From: an uncultured Flavobacteriales bacterium
Lineage (GTDB): Bacteria; Bacteroidota; Bacteroidia; Flavobacteriales_D; Parvicellaceae
Reading direction: 5' to 3'
Length of the DNA: 64,000 nt
Assembly: GCA_913030835.1 (NCBI GenBank)
Contig: CAJWDP010000002.1
Location: 62,001-126,000, forward strand
In this document: piece by piece, positions 1 to 9,468 of the stretch
Position numbering within the stretch: the stretch's first letter is position 1
Layout: each line of letters opens with the position of its first letter
Notes under the pieces: generated by a model
Told to the model about the DNA's origin: nothing
The model's database searches: none
What the model saw: only the letters and a program-made list of their open reading frames with translations
Made by a program: the position numbers and the translations under genes

Positions 1-317
1 AAGCAAGAACCAACGAGCCGTCATTCGATAATTTTCCAAAGGTAGGACAGCCGGTATATCTTGAACTAGACTACAGATCTAACAATTCTTTTGTATTTGG
101 AATTTACAATAATGACGGAAGTCTTCCAGCCGATGCGCAATTGGCGATATTCACGTTTTCTCCGAAGGAATACTGGAACAAAACATACATCAATCTTACC
201 GATGCAGTCAGTGGACTGAGCTCCGCGAATGAATTCGATATTTATTTTTCTGCTTTCAACAACGGAGAAACAGCCATCCCAAAAATCGAAATGGATAACA
301 TAAAAATCGTGTTCTAA
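1..317 (+). CDS. C-terminal end of an unrecognised, probably exported beta-rich protein (partial)
   Basis: An open frame enters from the left edge (first full codon at base 3) and stops with TAA at 315-317, giving 104 residues. The translation alternates short hydrophobic and polar stretches (VYLELDYRSN, WNKTYINLTDAV, EFDIYFSAFN) in the manner of a beta-sandwich. I infer a surface or lipoprotein module but cannot name the family. The start lies outside the window. The next gene, a sugar transferase, begins 4 bases after the stop, so co-transcription with a polysaccharide locus is likely. Confidence 0.6.
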   Translation, partial: ARTNEPSFDNFPKVGQPVYLELDYRSNNSFVFGIYNNDGSLPADAQLAIFTFSPKEYWNKTYINLTDAVSGLSSANEFDIYFSAFNNGETAIPKIEMDNIKIVF

Positions 318-321
318 ACCT

Positions 322-1737
322 ATGAGTAAAAAACTATTGATCTTCACGTATGTACTGTTGGATTTTCTTGCGGCATCTGTTGTTTGGGTCATGTTTTATT
401 ATTTCAGGAAAGAGTACATCGAGGCTGTGGAATTTGTGCCGGACGAAAAGCTGTTTATTGGACTGTCTTCTATCCCTTTTTTCTGGATTATTCTTTATGC
501 AGCTGTAGGGTCTTACAAAAACGTATATCGAAAATACAGACTGAAAGAATTTGGTCAGACGCTTTTCATTTCAATTTTAGGAACGCTTTTCCTGTTTTTC
601 TTTCTAATCCTTGACGATGAAATTGGGAGCCTCAACGATACCGACAGCTACAAAAATTATTACCGAAGTGTTTTCACACTTTTTTCATTACACTTTTCAA
701 TAACAGTAATCCTGCGCTTGATTATTACTACCAGAACAGTAAAGAAAATACATCGGAGAGAAATTGGATTCAACACACTTCTCATTGGTGGTAATGAAAG
801 AGCGATGAACGTTTATCGAGAAATCGAAGGAATAAAAAATTCTCCGGGTTATATTTTCAAGGGCTTTATAAGCACCAATGGTGTCGATAGGCAATTGCTT
901 GATACACCGATCAACTACTACGGAAAATACGAGCAACTGGGAAAAGCAATTGAAGAAAATGATATTACGGAAGTCATTATTGCCATCGAATCCAGCGAGC
1001 ATCAGTACCTCAAAAAAATCATAGACGATTTAGAACAGTATGCAGTTAAGGTTAAAATAATCCCAGACATGTACGACATACTTACCGGTCAGGTAAAGAT
1101 GAACAGTATTTTCGGTACGCCATTAATTGAAGTCAACAAACAAATAATGCCGGCCTGGCAATTATCGCTCAAACGAGCCTTAGACATTGTTTACTCGTTA
1201 CTTGCATTAGTAATTTTTGCACCTGTATATTTATTCTTAATGGTCGCTATTAAAACAACTTCGAAAGGGCCCATATTTTTCAAACAAGAACGAATAGGAT
1301 GGCATGGAAAGCCATTTATGATCTACAAGTTCCGCTCCATGTATATGGATGCGGAAAAGTCCGGGCCACAGCTGTCCAGCTCGCACGACAAACGAATCAC
1401 AAACATTGGTCGTTTTATGCGTAAAAGCAGACTGGATGAGCTACCCCAATTCTGGAATGTGATTAAAGGAGATATGTCCGTAGTTGGACCAAGACCTGAA
1501 AGGCAATTCTACATCGACAAGATCACCGAACAAGCGGAGCACTACAAACATCTTCACAAAGTAAGACCCGGAATAACGTCCTGGGGCCAGGTAAAATTCG
1601 GATATGCGGAAAATGTAGATCAAATGATTCAACGCCTGAAATTCGATGTGCTGTATATTGAAAATATGAGCATTGCTCTTGATTTTAAAATTCTTATTTA
1701 CACACTTCTGATTGTCATAAAAGGATCGGGAAAATAG
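322..1737 (+). CDS. Polyprenyl-phosphate glycosylphosphotransferase (sugar transferase, WbaP/CpsE type)
   Basis: This 471-aa inner-membrane enzyme is expected to transfer a sugar-1-phosphate from a nucleotide sugar to undecaprenyl phosphate, the first step of exopolysaccharide, capsule or O-unit synthesis. About four hydrophobic helices occupy residues 5-135. A CoA-binding-like Rossmann segment (LLIGGNERAMNVYREI) follows at about 150-260. The bacterial sugar transferase catalytic domain runs from about 285 to the end, opening with the membrane segment KRALDIVYSLLALVIFAPVY and containing KFRSM, SRLDELPQFWNV and the VVGPRPER signature. The domain order and length match the family. The ATG lies 4 bases after the preceding stop. 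Sugar specificity cannot be read from sequence. Confidence 0.93.
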   Translation: MSKKLLIFTYVLLDFLAASVVWVMFYYFRKEYIEAVEFVPDEKLFIGLSSIPFFWIILYAAVGSYKNVYRKYRLKEFGQTLFISILGTLFLFFFLILDDEIGSLNDTDSYKNYYRSVFTLFSLHFSITVILRLIITTRTVKKIHRREIGFNTLLIGGNERAMNVYREIEGIKNSPGYIFKGFISTNGVDRQLLDTPINYYGKYEQLGKAIEENDITEVIIAIESSEHQYLKKIIDDLEQYAVKVKIIPDMYDILTGQVKMNSIFGTPLIEVNKQIMPAWQLSLKRALDIVYSLLALVIFAPVYLFLMVAIKTTSKGPIFFKQERIGWHGKPFMIYKFRSMYMDAEKSGPQLSSSHDKRITNIGRFMRKSRLDELPQFWNVIKGDMSVVGPRPERQFYIDKITEQAEHYKHLHKVRPGITSWGQVKFGYAENVDQMIQRLKFDVLYIENMSIALDFKILIYTLLIVIKGSGK

Positions 1738-1769
1738 TTTGCTCAACCCCAACACCTTTTCTATCTTTA
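1738..1769 (+). promoter_or_regulatory. Bacteroidota-type promoter for 3-hydroxybutyryl-CoA dehydrogenase
   Basis: TTTG at 1738-1741 and TATCTTTA at 1762-1769 are separated by 20 bases. This closely matches the -33 TTTG / -7 TAnnTTTG promoter of Bacteroidota primary sigma factor. Transcription would start near 1775, giving a leader of about 17 nt before the ATG at 1792. The -33 box overlaps the end of the sugar transferase gene. Confidence 0.6.
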
Positions 1770-1791
1770 GCCCCTTTAATTTACAATCCAA

Positions 1792-2682
1792 ATGAAGAAT
1801 ATTGCAGTAATTGGAGCAGGAACTATGGGGAATGGAATTGCTCACGTCTTTGCTCAGACCAATCATAAAGTGAACTTAATCGATGTATCCGAAGAAGCTC
1901 TGGAAAAAGCTAAAGCGACCATTGCAAAAAATTTGGATCGCATGATTAAAAAGGAGAAGATTTCGGAAACAGACAAGGAGAATACGCTGAACAACATTCA
2001 TACAATAACAGATCTTGCCAAAGGTGTTAGCGACAGTGATCTAATCATAGAAGCTGCTACCGAAAATCTTGAATTGAAGCTCAGCATATTTCAACAAATT
2101 GACAAAGCCTCCAAGCCAGATGCAATTTTAGCAACCAATACCAGCTCGATCTCAATTACAAAAATAGCGTCAGTTACTTCACGTCCGGACAAGGTGATCG
2201 GAATGCATTTTATGAATCCGGTACCGGTTATGAAATTGGTTGAAGTAATTCGAGGTTACGCTACTTCTGATGAGGTAACCGAAGCCACAATGAAAAAATC
2301 AAAGGAGCTAGGCAAAATACCAACGGAGGTAAATGATTACCCAGGGTTTGTTGCTAATAAAATTTTAATGCCCATGATCAACGAAGCCATTATTACACTT
2401 CATGAAGGTGTCGCCGGAGTAGAAGAAATCGATACCGTCATGAAACTGGGAATGGCACATCCTATGGGACCGTTGCAATTGGCCGACTTTATTGGATTAG
2501 ATGTTTGCTTATCCATTCTAAAAGTGCTTCATGATGGCTTTGGAAATGCAAAATATGCTCCTTGTCCATTACTGGTTAATATGGTAACCGCTGGAAAGCT
2601 TGGAGTTAAATCAGGTGAAGGATTCTATTCCTGGGGACACGGAACCAAAGATTTGATTGTAGCAGACAATTTCAAAAAATAG
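1792..2682 (+). CDS. hbd: 3-hydroxybutyryl-CoA dehydrogenase
   Basis: This 296-aa cytosolic enzyme interconverts 3-hydroxyacyl-CoA and acetoacetyl-CoA using NAD(P)H, in fatty-acid or amino-acid catabolism or butyrate-type pathways. The N-terminal Rossmann fold starts with GAGTMGNGIA (residues 7-16). The catalytic-region motif GMHFMNPVPVMKLVEV and the C-terminal helical-domain hallmark PGFVANKILMPMINEA are intact. Length is typical for the stand-alone Hbd/PaaH family rather than the fused FadB type. It is monocistronic by position, with its own promoter upstream and a convergent gene downstream. Confidence 0.95.
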   Translation: MKNIAVIGAGTMGNGIAHVFAQTNHKVNLIDVSEEALEKAKATIAKNLDRMIKKEKISETDKENTLNNIHTITDLAKGVSDSDLIIEAATENLELKLSIFQQIDKASKPDAILATNTSSISITKIASVTSRPDKVIGMHFMNPVPVMKLVEVIRGYATSDEVTEATMKKSKELGKIPTEVNDYPGFVANKILMPMINEAIITLHEGVAGVEEIDTVMKLGMAHPMGPLQLADFIGLDVCLSILKVLHDGFGNAKYAPCPLLVNMVTAGKLGVKSGEGFYSWGHGTKDLIVADNFKK

Positions 2683-2721
2683 TCAATCTGCTTTTGATTA
2701 GTGCGATAAAGTATCGATCAT

Positions 2722-3453
2722 TTATTGTTTGGAGTAGGTGAAATGAATCCATCCTTTCTGGCTATTTGAAGCAGAATAATCGTCGTTAAACCGCGCCCGT
2801 TTAGCATAGGCCAAAGCTTGTTCCCTAAGACAAGCCAAAGATGTATTGGTTTGAGATTCTACTATGTTTGCTGCAGTGACCTCACCTTGATTATTCACTT
2901 TTATTGAAATATGGACCTCCCCCTGTCCCTTACAAACATAGGAAGGCGCTGGCAGATCAAAGTTTTTTCGCTTTGACAAAGACCACTCAGCACTGGCTCG
3001 AACGCCTTTTTTACCCTGAACGGCCTCAACATCTTCTGCAGATTCATCATACAAGCTATTCTTGTTTTGCCTCTCCTCCCTTTGTTTTTCCAATTTTTCT
3101 AATGCTTCTTGGGATCGTGTTGCTTCATTCCGGTACTGATTCTCCAATTCTTGAACCAATTTATCCACCTCTCCGCTTAGCTTTTCCTTGTCAATCCGGC
3201 TGCTCATTTGAGTCTCAGAATTTACATCAGCAGAAACATTTGTCAATGGCCTTCCATCTTCCCCTGCTTCTTGAACTTCCTGCAAATCATCCGTTGTTGG
3301 TTTTATTTCCTCAGCAAAATCAATCAGTACTTCATTAGTAGCAACAACTTCCGGTAAGGTCTTGAAATTTAAAAATAGAAGTAGAATCAAGTGAATAACG
3401 ATCGTTCCAGCTATTCCAACCACTGTCCATTGATATTTGTTCCAAAAATTCAA
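2722..3453 (-). CDS. TonB-like energy-transducer protein with one N-terminal membrane anchor
   Basis: The 243-aa protein has a short cytoplasmic N-terminus and one transmembrane helix (residues about 11-31, VVGIAGTIVIHLILLLFL). An acidic, coiled-coil linker with many Glu, Gln and Arg residues spans about 75-140. The compact C-terminal domain (about 165-243, with GQGEVHISIKVNNQGEVTAA) resembles TonB C-terminal or periplasmic energy-transducer modules. The start is TTG at 3453: an in-frame stop lies five codons upstream, no ATG is available, and a GAGGGA tract precedes it. No exbB or exbD lies in the window, so its motor is elsewhere or it has another role. Confidence 0.7.
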   Translation of the reverse strand: MNFWNKYQWTVVGIAGTIVIHLILLLFLNFKTLPEVVATNEVLIDFAEEIKPTTDDLQEVQEAGEDGRPLTNVSADVNSETQMSSRIDKEKLSGEVDKLVQELENQYRNEATRSQEALEKLEKQREERQNKNSLYDESAEDVEAVQGKKGVRASAEWSLSKRKNFDLPAPSYVCKGQGEVHISIKVNNQGEVTAANIVESQTNTSLACLREQALAYAKRARFNDDYSASNSQKGWIHFTYSKQ

Positions 3454-3602
3454 AGCCGTCCCTCGTTATTGTTAAAGTTAAAATCTGCATTCTTTTTTTT
3501 ACGATTGAACTCAATCGTTGGTTTACTGCAAAACGAATCACAAATCATATGTACAAAAGTAACATCATTATCTAACTCAGATGTTTCCATTGAATTCCAT
3601 TC

Positions 3603-3633
3603 ATTGCAAATTGCGATTCGATTGATATATTTG
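3603..3633 (+). promoter_or_regulatory. Bacteroidota-type promoter for the VPS10/BNR protein
   Basis: ATTG at 3603-3606 and a full TATATTTG at 3626-3633 are separated by exactly 19 bases, matching the -33/-7 consensus. The start codon is 46 bases downstream of the -7 box. The rest of 3454-3679 is AT-rich and I see no gene in it. Confidence 0.6.
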
Positions 3634-3679
3634 ACTTCTTCAAATTCATCAACGAATAATTCAATAAAATGTAGCTCCA

Positions 3680-6600
3680 ATGAAACAGGTCTTATTTGCT
3701 TTTACCGCTTTATTTATTTTTTGTTCTATTGCTAACGGTCAAAAAAATAAAAAGTCAACCACTTCAACAGATAACAACTATAAATCAAGTACATTCTCAG
3801 GCATCTCATTTAGAGGAGTTGGTCCGGCTTTCACTTCAGGAAGAATTGCGGATATAGCGGTGAATCCGGATAATCCGTTTGAATACTATATTGCCGTTGC
3901 TTCCGGAGGTGTGTGGAAAACAACCAACAATGGAACTACCTACCAACCAATTTTTGACAATCAGCCTTCGTATTCAATTGGTTGTATCACCATGGATCCA
4001 TCCAATTCAAATGTAATTTGGGTCGGAACAGGAGAAAACAACAATCAACGAAGTGTTGCATACGGAGATGGCGTATACAAAAGTGAAGATGGTGGAAAAT
4101 CATTTAAGAATATGGGACTGAAAGATTCTGAACACATTGGAAAGATCATTGTTCACCCTTCCAACTCCAACATAGTTTACGTAGCTGCATATGGGCCTTT
4201 GTGGTCCTCCGGAGGAGATAGAGGTCTTTTTAAAACTACCAATGGAGGCGAAACCTGGGACAAAGTCCTTGAAATTTCTGAACACACAGGAATCAGTGAT
4301 ATCGTTATGGATCCGAGAAATCCGGATGTACTGTTCGCCGCAGCGCACCAACGAAGAAGGCATGTCTGGACCTATATTGATGGAGGGCCGGAGTCTGCCA
4401 TATACAAAACAGTTGATGGAGGAAGCAAATGGAATAAATTGTCCAATGGCCTTCCGAGTGGACAACTGGGAAGAATCGGACTGGCAATATCTCCAGCCAA
4501 TATGGATTATGTGTACGCAATTATAAAAGCATCGGGGAAAAAAGGCGGGTTTTTTAGAAGTACCGACAGAGGGGCAAGCTGGAGCAAAATGAGCGACTAT
4601 CAAACTTCCGGAAATTATTATCAGGAAATCGTTTGTGACCCCATTAACCAAGATAAAGTTTTCAGCATGAACACATGGCTTCATCATACCGAAAACGGAG
4701 GGAAATCCTTTAAAAAGACCGGCGAAAAACACAAGCATGTAGACAATCATTGCATGTGGATCGACCCGTCCAATACGAACCATTGGATCGTCGGTTGCGA
4801 CGGAGGAATTTATGAAACTTGGGACCATGCTAAAAACTGGCAATTCAAAGCAAATTTGCCATTGACCCAATTCTATCGAGTTGCTGTTGATAATGCCAGT
4901 CCGTTTTACAACATATATGGAGGTACGCAAGACAACAACTCAATGGGTGGTCCTTCACGCACATTGAACAACGCTGGTATTGTGAATTCAGACTGGTATA
5001 TCACAAATGGTGGTGATGGCTTTGAATCACAAATTGACCCTGTTGACCCTAACATTGTTTATGCTCAAGCTCAATATGGTTGGCTTGTTCGATATGATAA
5101 AAGAAGTGGAGAGAAAATTGGAATACAACCGATGCCCGGAAAAGATGAAGCTCCATACCGATGGAATTGGGATGCTCCTTTGCTCATCAGCCCCCACAAT
5201 AACAAACGATTGTATTTCTGTGCGAATAAAGTATTCCGAAGCGAGGACCGCGGCAATACATGGACACCCATCAGTAACGATCTATCCCGCCAAATGGACA
5301 GAAACAAGTTAAAAGTTATGGGAAGAGTTTGGGGTGTTGACGCGGTTATGAAGAATAAATCCACTTCGATCTATGGAAACATTGTGGCTTTTGATGAATC
5401 TCCAATCCGAGAAAATCTACTCTACGCAGGTACCGACGATGGTTTGATTCATTGTAGTGAGAATGGCGGTGAATCTTGGCAAAAAACAGATGGTATTTCA
5501 GGTATACCACCAAAGACCTATGTCAACGCCTTAATTGCATCAAAACATGATGAAAACAGAGTATACGTTGCTTTTAACAACCACAAAAACGGAGATTTTA
5601 AGCCTTATCTTATGGTGTCCGATGATAAAGGGAAAACCTGGACTTCCATTGTGTCTAATCTTCCTGAAAGAGGCTCAGTTTATAGTTTTGCTGAAGATCA
5701 TGAAAACAAAAATCTATATTTCGTGGGAACAGAATTCGGAGTGTTCTTTAGTGTTGATAAAGGAAAAGAATGGGTTCAGCTAAAAACTGGAATTCCTACA
5801 ACTGCAGCTAGAGACATTGCTATCCAACAAAGAGAGAATGACTTGGTTGTTGCCTCTTTCGGCAGAGGGTTTTATGTCCTGGATGATTATTCCCCGCTGA
5901 GAGAAATCACCCCTGATCTTCTAAAGAAAAGAGCGCATATTTTTAACATCAAGGATGGCTTGATGTATATTCCCACGAACCCACTTGGCTTACGCGGAAA
6001 ATCAGCACAAGGAGAAAGCTATTATACTGCTCCCAACCCTGAATATGGGGTAACTTTCACCTATTTTGTAAAAGACAAGCTGAAGACTTCAAAGGAGATT
6101 CGACAAGCAAAGGAGAAAGAATTAGCAAAAGACGGAAAAGACGTCTACTACCCTACTTTGAAAGAGCTGACCGATGAAGACAATGAAGAAAAACCCTACT
6201 TGCTGTTCGTTATTAAAAATGAACGAGGTGAGGCGATTCGAAAGATTAAAACGTCTGCTAAATCAGGCATTAACAGAATTAGTTGGAATTATCGATTGGC
6301 GACAACTTCGCCGATCAAATTGTCAGCTGGAGAAGTTGGCAGATATAGCATGGCTGATGATGGACCTTTAGCGCTACCTGGAACCTATTCGGTAGAGCTT
6401 TTTGAATCGTCTAACGGAAAAATTAGCCTTTTACATGAAGCAGTTAAATTTGAGATCAAACCACTCAACAATCAAACTCTTTTAGCGAAAGACAAAGCTG
6501 CTGTTCTCGAATTCCAAAATAAGTTAGCTGAACTTCGAAGGAGAGTTAGCGGAGCGTCCAGACTAATTTCCGACATGAACAATACCTTGAAGTATTTGAA

Positions 6601-6964
6601 AGCTGCAACTCAAAATTACCCGAGTGTTCCATTAGAGATCATGTCAGAGATCAAAGAGCTGGAAAATGTAATGATTGAAATAGAGGTGAAAATGTACGGT
6701 GATGGAAGTAGGTCGAAGAGAGAATTTGAAACCTATCCAGGTATTTCATCTAGAATTGGAACCGCTGTTTATCAATTGTGGCATACAACTACTGCTCCGA
6801 CAACAACCCAAATTCAAGGTTATGAAATTGCGAAGGAAGAATTTGAACCGGTAATGATCAGTCTCAAAGAGGTGCTTCAACGTATCGATGAAATTGAAAG
6901 TAAAATGACGAAATATGGTGTTCCCTATACACCGGGTATTTCCGACAAATGGAAGCAAGATTAG
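3680..6964 (+). CDS. Exported VPS10/sortilin-like beta-propeller protein with BNR repeats
   Basis: This 1094-aa protein has a signal peptide (residues 1-20, ending SIANGQ). Residues about 40-770 form a beta-propeller region with at least nine Asp-box (BNR, SxDxGxxW-like) motifs, for example SEDGGKSF, TTNGGETW, TVDGGSKW, STDRGASW, SEDRGNTW, SENGGESW and SDDKGKTW. Residues about 780-1094 form an alpha/beta tail including a coiled-coil-like segment at about 950-1080. Such proteins are widespread in Bacteroidota and often labelled glycosyl hydrolase, but I see no proof of an enzymatic residue set. No T9SS C-terminal signal is evident, so periplasmic or outer-membrane-associated localisation is an inference. 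It ends 4 bases from the convergent PKD protein. Confidence 0.85.
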   Translation: MKQVLFAFTALFIFCSIANGQKNKKSTTSTDNNYKSSTFSGISFRGVGPAFTSGRIADIAVNPDNPFEYYIAVASGGVWKTTNNGTTYQPIFDNQPSYSIGCITMDPSNSNVIWVGTGENNNQRSVAYGDGVYKSEDGGKSFKNMGLKDSEHIGKIIVHPSNSNIVYVAAYGPLWSSGGDRGLFKTTNGGETWDKVLEISEHTGISDIVMDPRNPDVLFAAAHQRRRHVWTYIDGGPESAIYKTVDGGSKWNKLSNGLPSGQLGRIGLAISPANMDYVYAIIKASGKKGGFFRSTDRGASWSKMSDYQTSGNYYQEIVCDPINQDKVFSMNTWLHHTENGGKSFKKTGEKHKHVDNHCMWIDPSNTNHWIVGCDGGIYETWDHAKNWQFKANLPLTQFYRVAVDNASPFYNIYGGTQDNNSMGGPSRTLNNAGIVNSDWYITNGGDGFESQIDPVDPNIVYAQAQYGWLVRYDKRSGEKIGIQPMPGKDEAPYRWNWDAPLLISPHNNKRLYFCANKVFRSEDRGNTWTPISNDLSRQMDRNKLKVMGRVWGVDAVMKNKSTSIYGNIVAFDESPIRENLLYAGTDDGLIHCSENGGESWQKTDGISGIPPKTYVNALIASKHDENRVYVAFNNHKNGDFKPYLMVSDDKGKTWTSIVSNLPERGSVYSFAEDHENKNLYFVGTEFGVFFSVDKGKEWVQLKTGIPTTAARDIAIQQRENDLVVASFGRGFYVLDDYSPLREITPDLLKKRAHIFNIKDGLMYIPTNPLGLRGKSAQGESYYTAPNPEYGVTFTYFVKDKLKTSKEIRQAKEKELAKDGKDVYYPTLKELTDEDNEEKPYLLFVIKNERGEAIRKIKTSAKSGINRISWNYRLATTSPIKLSAGEVGRYSMADDGPLALPGTYSVELFESSNGKISLLHEAVKFEIKPLNNQTLLAKDKAAVLEFQNKLAELRRRVSGASRLISDMNNTLKYLKAATQNYPSVPLEIMSEIKELENVMIEIEVKMYGDGSRSKREFETYPGISSRIGTAVYQLWHTTTAPTTTQIQGYEIAKEEFEPVMISLKEVLQRIDEIESKMTKYGVPYTPGISDKWKQD

Positions 6965-6968
6965 CTCG

Positions 6969-9227
6969 CTACCTGACCAATGTAAGGTGACCTTGATAAA
7001 CTTCACCGCTTTCCAGGACCAATAGGTAGTAATATGTGCCTTCAGGCGATAGTTCACCCGCGTCGGTCCTACCATCCCAGAATTGTCTGTAATCGGATGT
7101 GTAGATGACTTCTCCCCATCTGTTGTAGATGTTCAAACTGTATTCAGAGTCAGTGGTGATTAGAAACAGATCATTGGAACCATCTCCATTTGGACTAAAT
7201 ACATTTGGTATGAATACAGTATCTGCATAACCAATAGCTTCTACCGTTACGACTACCGAAGCGGTAGATGTGCATCCATTCGTGTCAATGGCCACTACGG
7301 TATAGCTGGTGGTCATTATTGGTGAAGCCGTTGGACTTTGGCAGGCTATGCAGGTCAAGGAATCTGCAGGCGACCACAAATAACCACTGAATCCACTTGC
7401 AGCATTCAAGACGACACTTTCCCCAATGGTAATAGAAGTGTCATTCGTGACACCAAGAACTGCGGGAGCAAATACGTGGATCATTGAAGAGAACAATACA
7501 GTATCAATCGAGTTTGAATCTGATACAATTAGCTGTACCCCAAATGAACCCGCATTCTCGAAACAAATTCTAGGCGGATTTTGGCCTGAATAATTCGACG
7601 GAGTGCCTCCTGTAAAAGTCCATTCCCAACTGAGCACTCCTCCGACTGTTCCTGTTGTACTGGAATCAGAAAAAGTAACGCACAATCCTTCGCAAATGGT
7701 ATCACGATTCACCCCAAACGCAGCCGTTAATGGATTGCAATTGACCACGTTTATAAAATCGGACTGCACCAGCGTATCTATTCCGTTCGAATCCGTCACT
7801 GCAAGGCTTACCGTGTAATCCCCAGCATCAGGGTAACAAATCCCTGTAGGATTGGGCAGATTGGAGGTAATTCCATTGCCAAAATCCCAATTCCAAGCCG
7901 TTATACCCGCTCCTGTTACTGATGTCGACAGATCCGTAAAATCAATACAATCTCCTTCGCAAAGCGTTGAATCTGAGCTGCTGAACGCACTGGTTGGCGG
8001 AGAACAATCCACTACAGAAATAAAGTCAATCTGTACTTCGACACCAACACCATTGGAATCCGTTACCGTTAAGCTAACCGTGTAGTTTCCTGCTGTTGGA
8101 TAACAAATCCCGGTAGGATTGGGCAAAGTGGACGTTATCGTATTGCCAAAATCCCAAGACCAATCGGTTATACCTCCTCCTGTTACAGAAGTGCTCAGAT
8201 CTGAGAAATCAATACAATCACCAATACAAATCGTTGAGTCGGTAGAACTGAACGCGGGAGTTGGTGGAGAGCAATCGACCACACTGATAAAGTCCACAAG
8301 AAGCTCAATGTCTGTTCCATCAGCATCTGTAACCGTTAATGAAACGGTATAATCTCCCGCAGCTGAATAACAAATTCCGGTAGGATTGGGCGAAGTGGAC
8401 GTTATCGTATTGCCAAAATCCCAGAACCAGGATGTAATTCCGCCCACTGCCGTCGAGGTGCTCAAGTCAGTAAAATCAATGCAATCACCAATACAAATAG
8501 TGGTATCAGATGAACTAAAAGATGCTGCTGGTCCTGATGAAGCACTTAGACTCAGTGTACAATCATCCACTGCGCAAGAAGGATCTGAGGCTGCTCCATC
8601 ACCATCGTTTGTCCAAACAAAACCAAATTGAACATCAGCATTTCCGGATGCTGTGGCCGGAAGCACAACGGAATAAGCAGTCCATTGTCCTTGAGGTGCA
8701 CAAGCCAATGACGTTTTCGGCATGGGGTCAATTTGAATCCAACCACCAATTGTTCCATCTCGATACCACAGTGAAAAATTATCATCAAGCCCTTCCCCAT
8801 TCTCTATGTAATCGAAATCAAGCGTAATAGTTCCTATTGATGCTGAACAATCAATAATGGGACTTTCTACCCGCTTATCAGTAACCTCTGCTGGTGAAGA
8901 ATCGTCATATGCAGCTCCGCAGTCACCCGCAGGACAGAACAAAAATGCAGCAGTAGATGAAGCAACATTGCCGATATGCAAACTTTGATCACCACCGCCT
9001 GTAGAACCACAAGACGGTGGTGTCAAACCGGCTTCACGGTCGCTCACGTACCATACATTTGCACTGGCCCCTTCCGCACTCAAGCTAGTAACCGTCCAAC
9101 CAACAATACTTGGGTCACATCCTGAACCTGCGGCACAAACCGGAGTATCGAAAGTTTCCGTATAAAAAACCTGAGAATGTGAAAAAAGGGGAAATAGCAG
9201 AAGAAGCAGGAAAATTGAATATTTCAT
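6969..9227 (-). CDS. PKD-repeat cell-surface protein with T9SS type B C-terminal domain
   Basis: This 752-aa protein has a signal peptide (residues 1-18, ending SHSQ). Residues about 20-230 form a Cys-rich lectin or jelly-roll-like region. Four PKD domains follow (about 232-320, 321-409, 410-498, 499-588), each with a W-x-(W/F)DFG-like strand and a GDYTVSLTVTD-like strand. An Ig-like module (589-668, GYLWSPADSLTCIACQSP) precedes a gliding-motility-associated C-terminal domain (669-752) with FSPNGDGSND, YNRWGEVIY and GTYYYLL. That last domain is the T9SS type B sorting signal, so the protein should be secreted and attached to the cell surface or released. The first three PKD domains are nearly identical at DNA level (267-bp period). 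The partner or ligand is unknown. Confidence 0.9.
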   Translation of the reverse strand: MKYSIFLLLLLFPLFSHSQVFYTETFDTPVCAAGSGCDPSIVGWTVTSLSAEGASANVWYVSDREAGLTPPSCGSTGGGDQSLHIGNVASSTAAFLFCPAGDCGAAYDDSSPAEVTDKRVESPIIDCSASIGTITLDFDYIENGEGLDDNFSLWYRDGTIGGWIQIDPMPKTSLACAPQGQWTAYSVVLPATASGNADVQFGFVWTNDGDGAASDPSCAVDDCTLSLSASSGPAASFSSSDTTICIGDCIDFTDLSTSTAVGGITSWFWDFGNTITSTSPNPTGICYSAAGDYTVSLTVTDADGTDIELLVDFISVVDCSPPTPAFSSTDSTICIGDCIDFSDLSTSVTGGGITDWSWDFGNTITSTLPNPTGICYPTAGNYTVSLTVTDSNGVGVEVQIDFISVVDCSPPTSAFSSSDSTLCEGDCIDFTDLSTSVTGAGITAWNWDFGNGITSNLPNPTGICYPDAGDYTVSLAVTDSNGIDTLVQSDFINVVNCNPLTAAFGVNRDTICEGLCVTFSDSSTTGTVGGVLSWEWTFTGGTPSNYSGQNPPRICFENAGSFGVQLIVSDSNSIDTVLFSSMIHVFAPAVLGVTNDTSITIGESVVLNAASGFSGYLWSPADSLTCIACQSPTASPIMTTSYTVVAIDTNGCTSTASVVVTVEAIGYADTVFIPNVFSPNGDGSNDLFLITTDSEYSLNIYNRWGEVIYTSDYRQFWDGRTDAGELSPEGTYYYLLVLESGEVYQGHLTLVR
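7731..8531 (-). repeat. Three tandem 267-bp repeats encoding PKD domains 1-3
   Basis: Three consecutive 267-bp units (about 8531-8265, 8264-7998, 7997-7731) within the PKD protein gene encode 89-aa domains sharing GDCIDF(T/S)DLSTS, WDFGN and PNPTGICY. A fourth, clearly more diverged domain follows. The exact period also creates evenly spaced open frames on the opposite strand that are not genes. Boundaries were placed by eye. Confidence 0.75.
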
Positions 9228-9468
9228 CGTAAGAGGGTTTGAACAACATTAAATTTCACAAAAAGAAATACGATTTTTGGCCACCCCCTTTAGAATCTTT
9301 CAACAAACAATTATTCAATTCTATCAACACATCCTTCAATTCAATAAATTAGTCCTTCTTTTGTATATCGATCAGTGATGAACAAATTTGCCAAACAAAC
9401 ACTTAGATTATGGGTATTTCCCAACCGGAGATGCAGTTTTGCAATCCTAGAATGGATCTAGAATATCT

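Noticed and set aside
2704-2716. CGATA-AAG-TATCG palindrome between hbd and the TonB-like gene
   Set aside because: Only 5-bp arms and no T tract; too short to call a terminator or operator.
3450-3680. 76-aa minus-strand frame between the TonB-like and VPS10 genes
   Set aside because: It spans the plus-strand promoter of the VPS10 gene, has no recognisable domain and is made of AT-rich, Asn-rich low-complexity sequence.
4100-4930. 276-aa minus-strand frame inside the VPS10/BNR gene
   Set aside because: It is fully antisense to a strongly supported coding region; its length reflects codon bias and repeats in the BNR gene.
7852-8631. Evenly spaced plus-strand frames across the PKD repeats
   Set aside because: They recur every 267 bp because the PKD repeat does; they are shadows of the repeat on the opposite strand.
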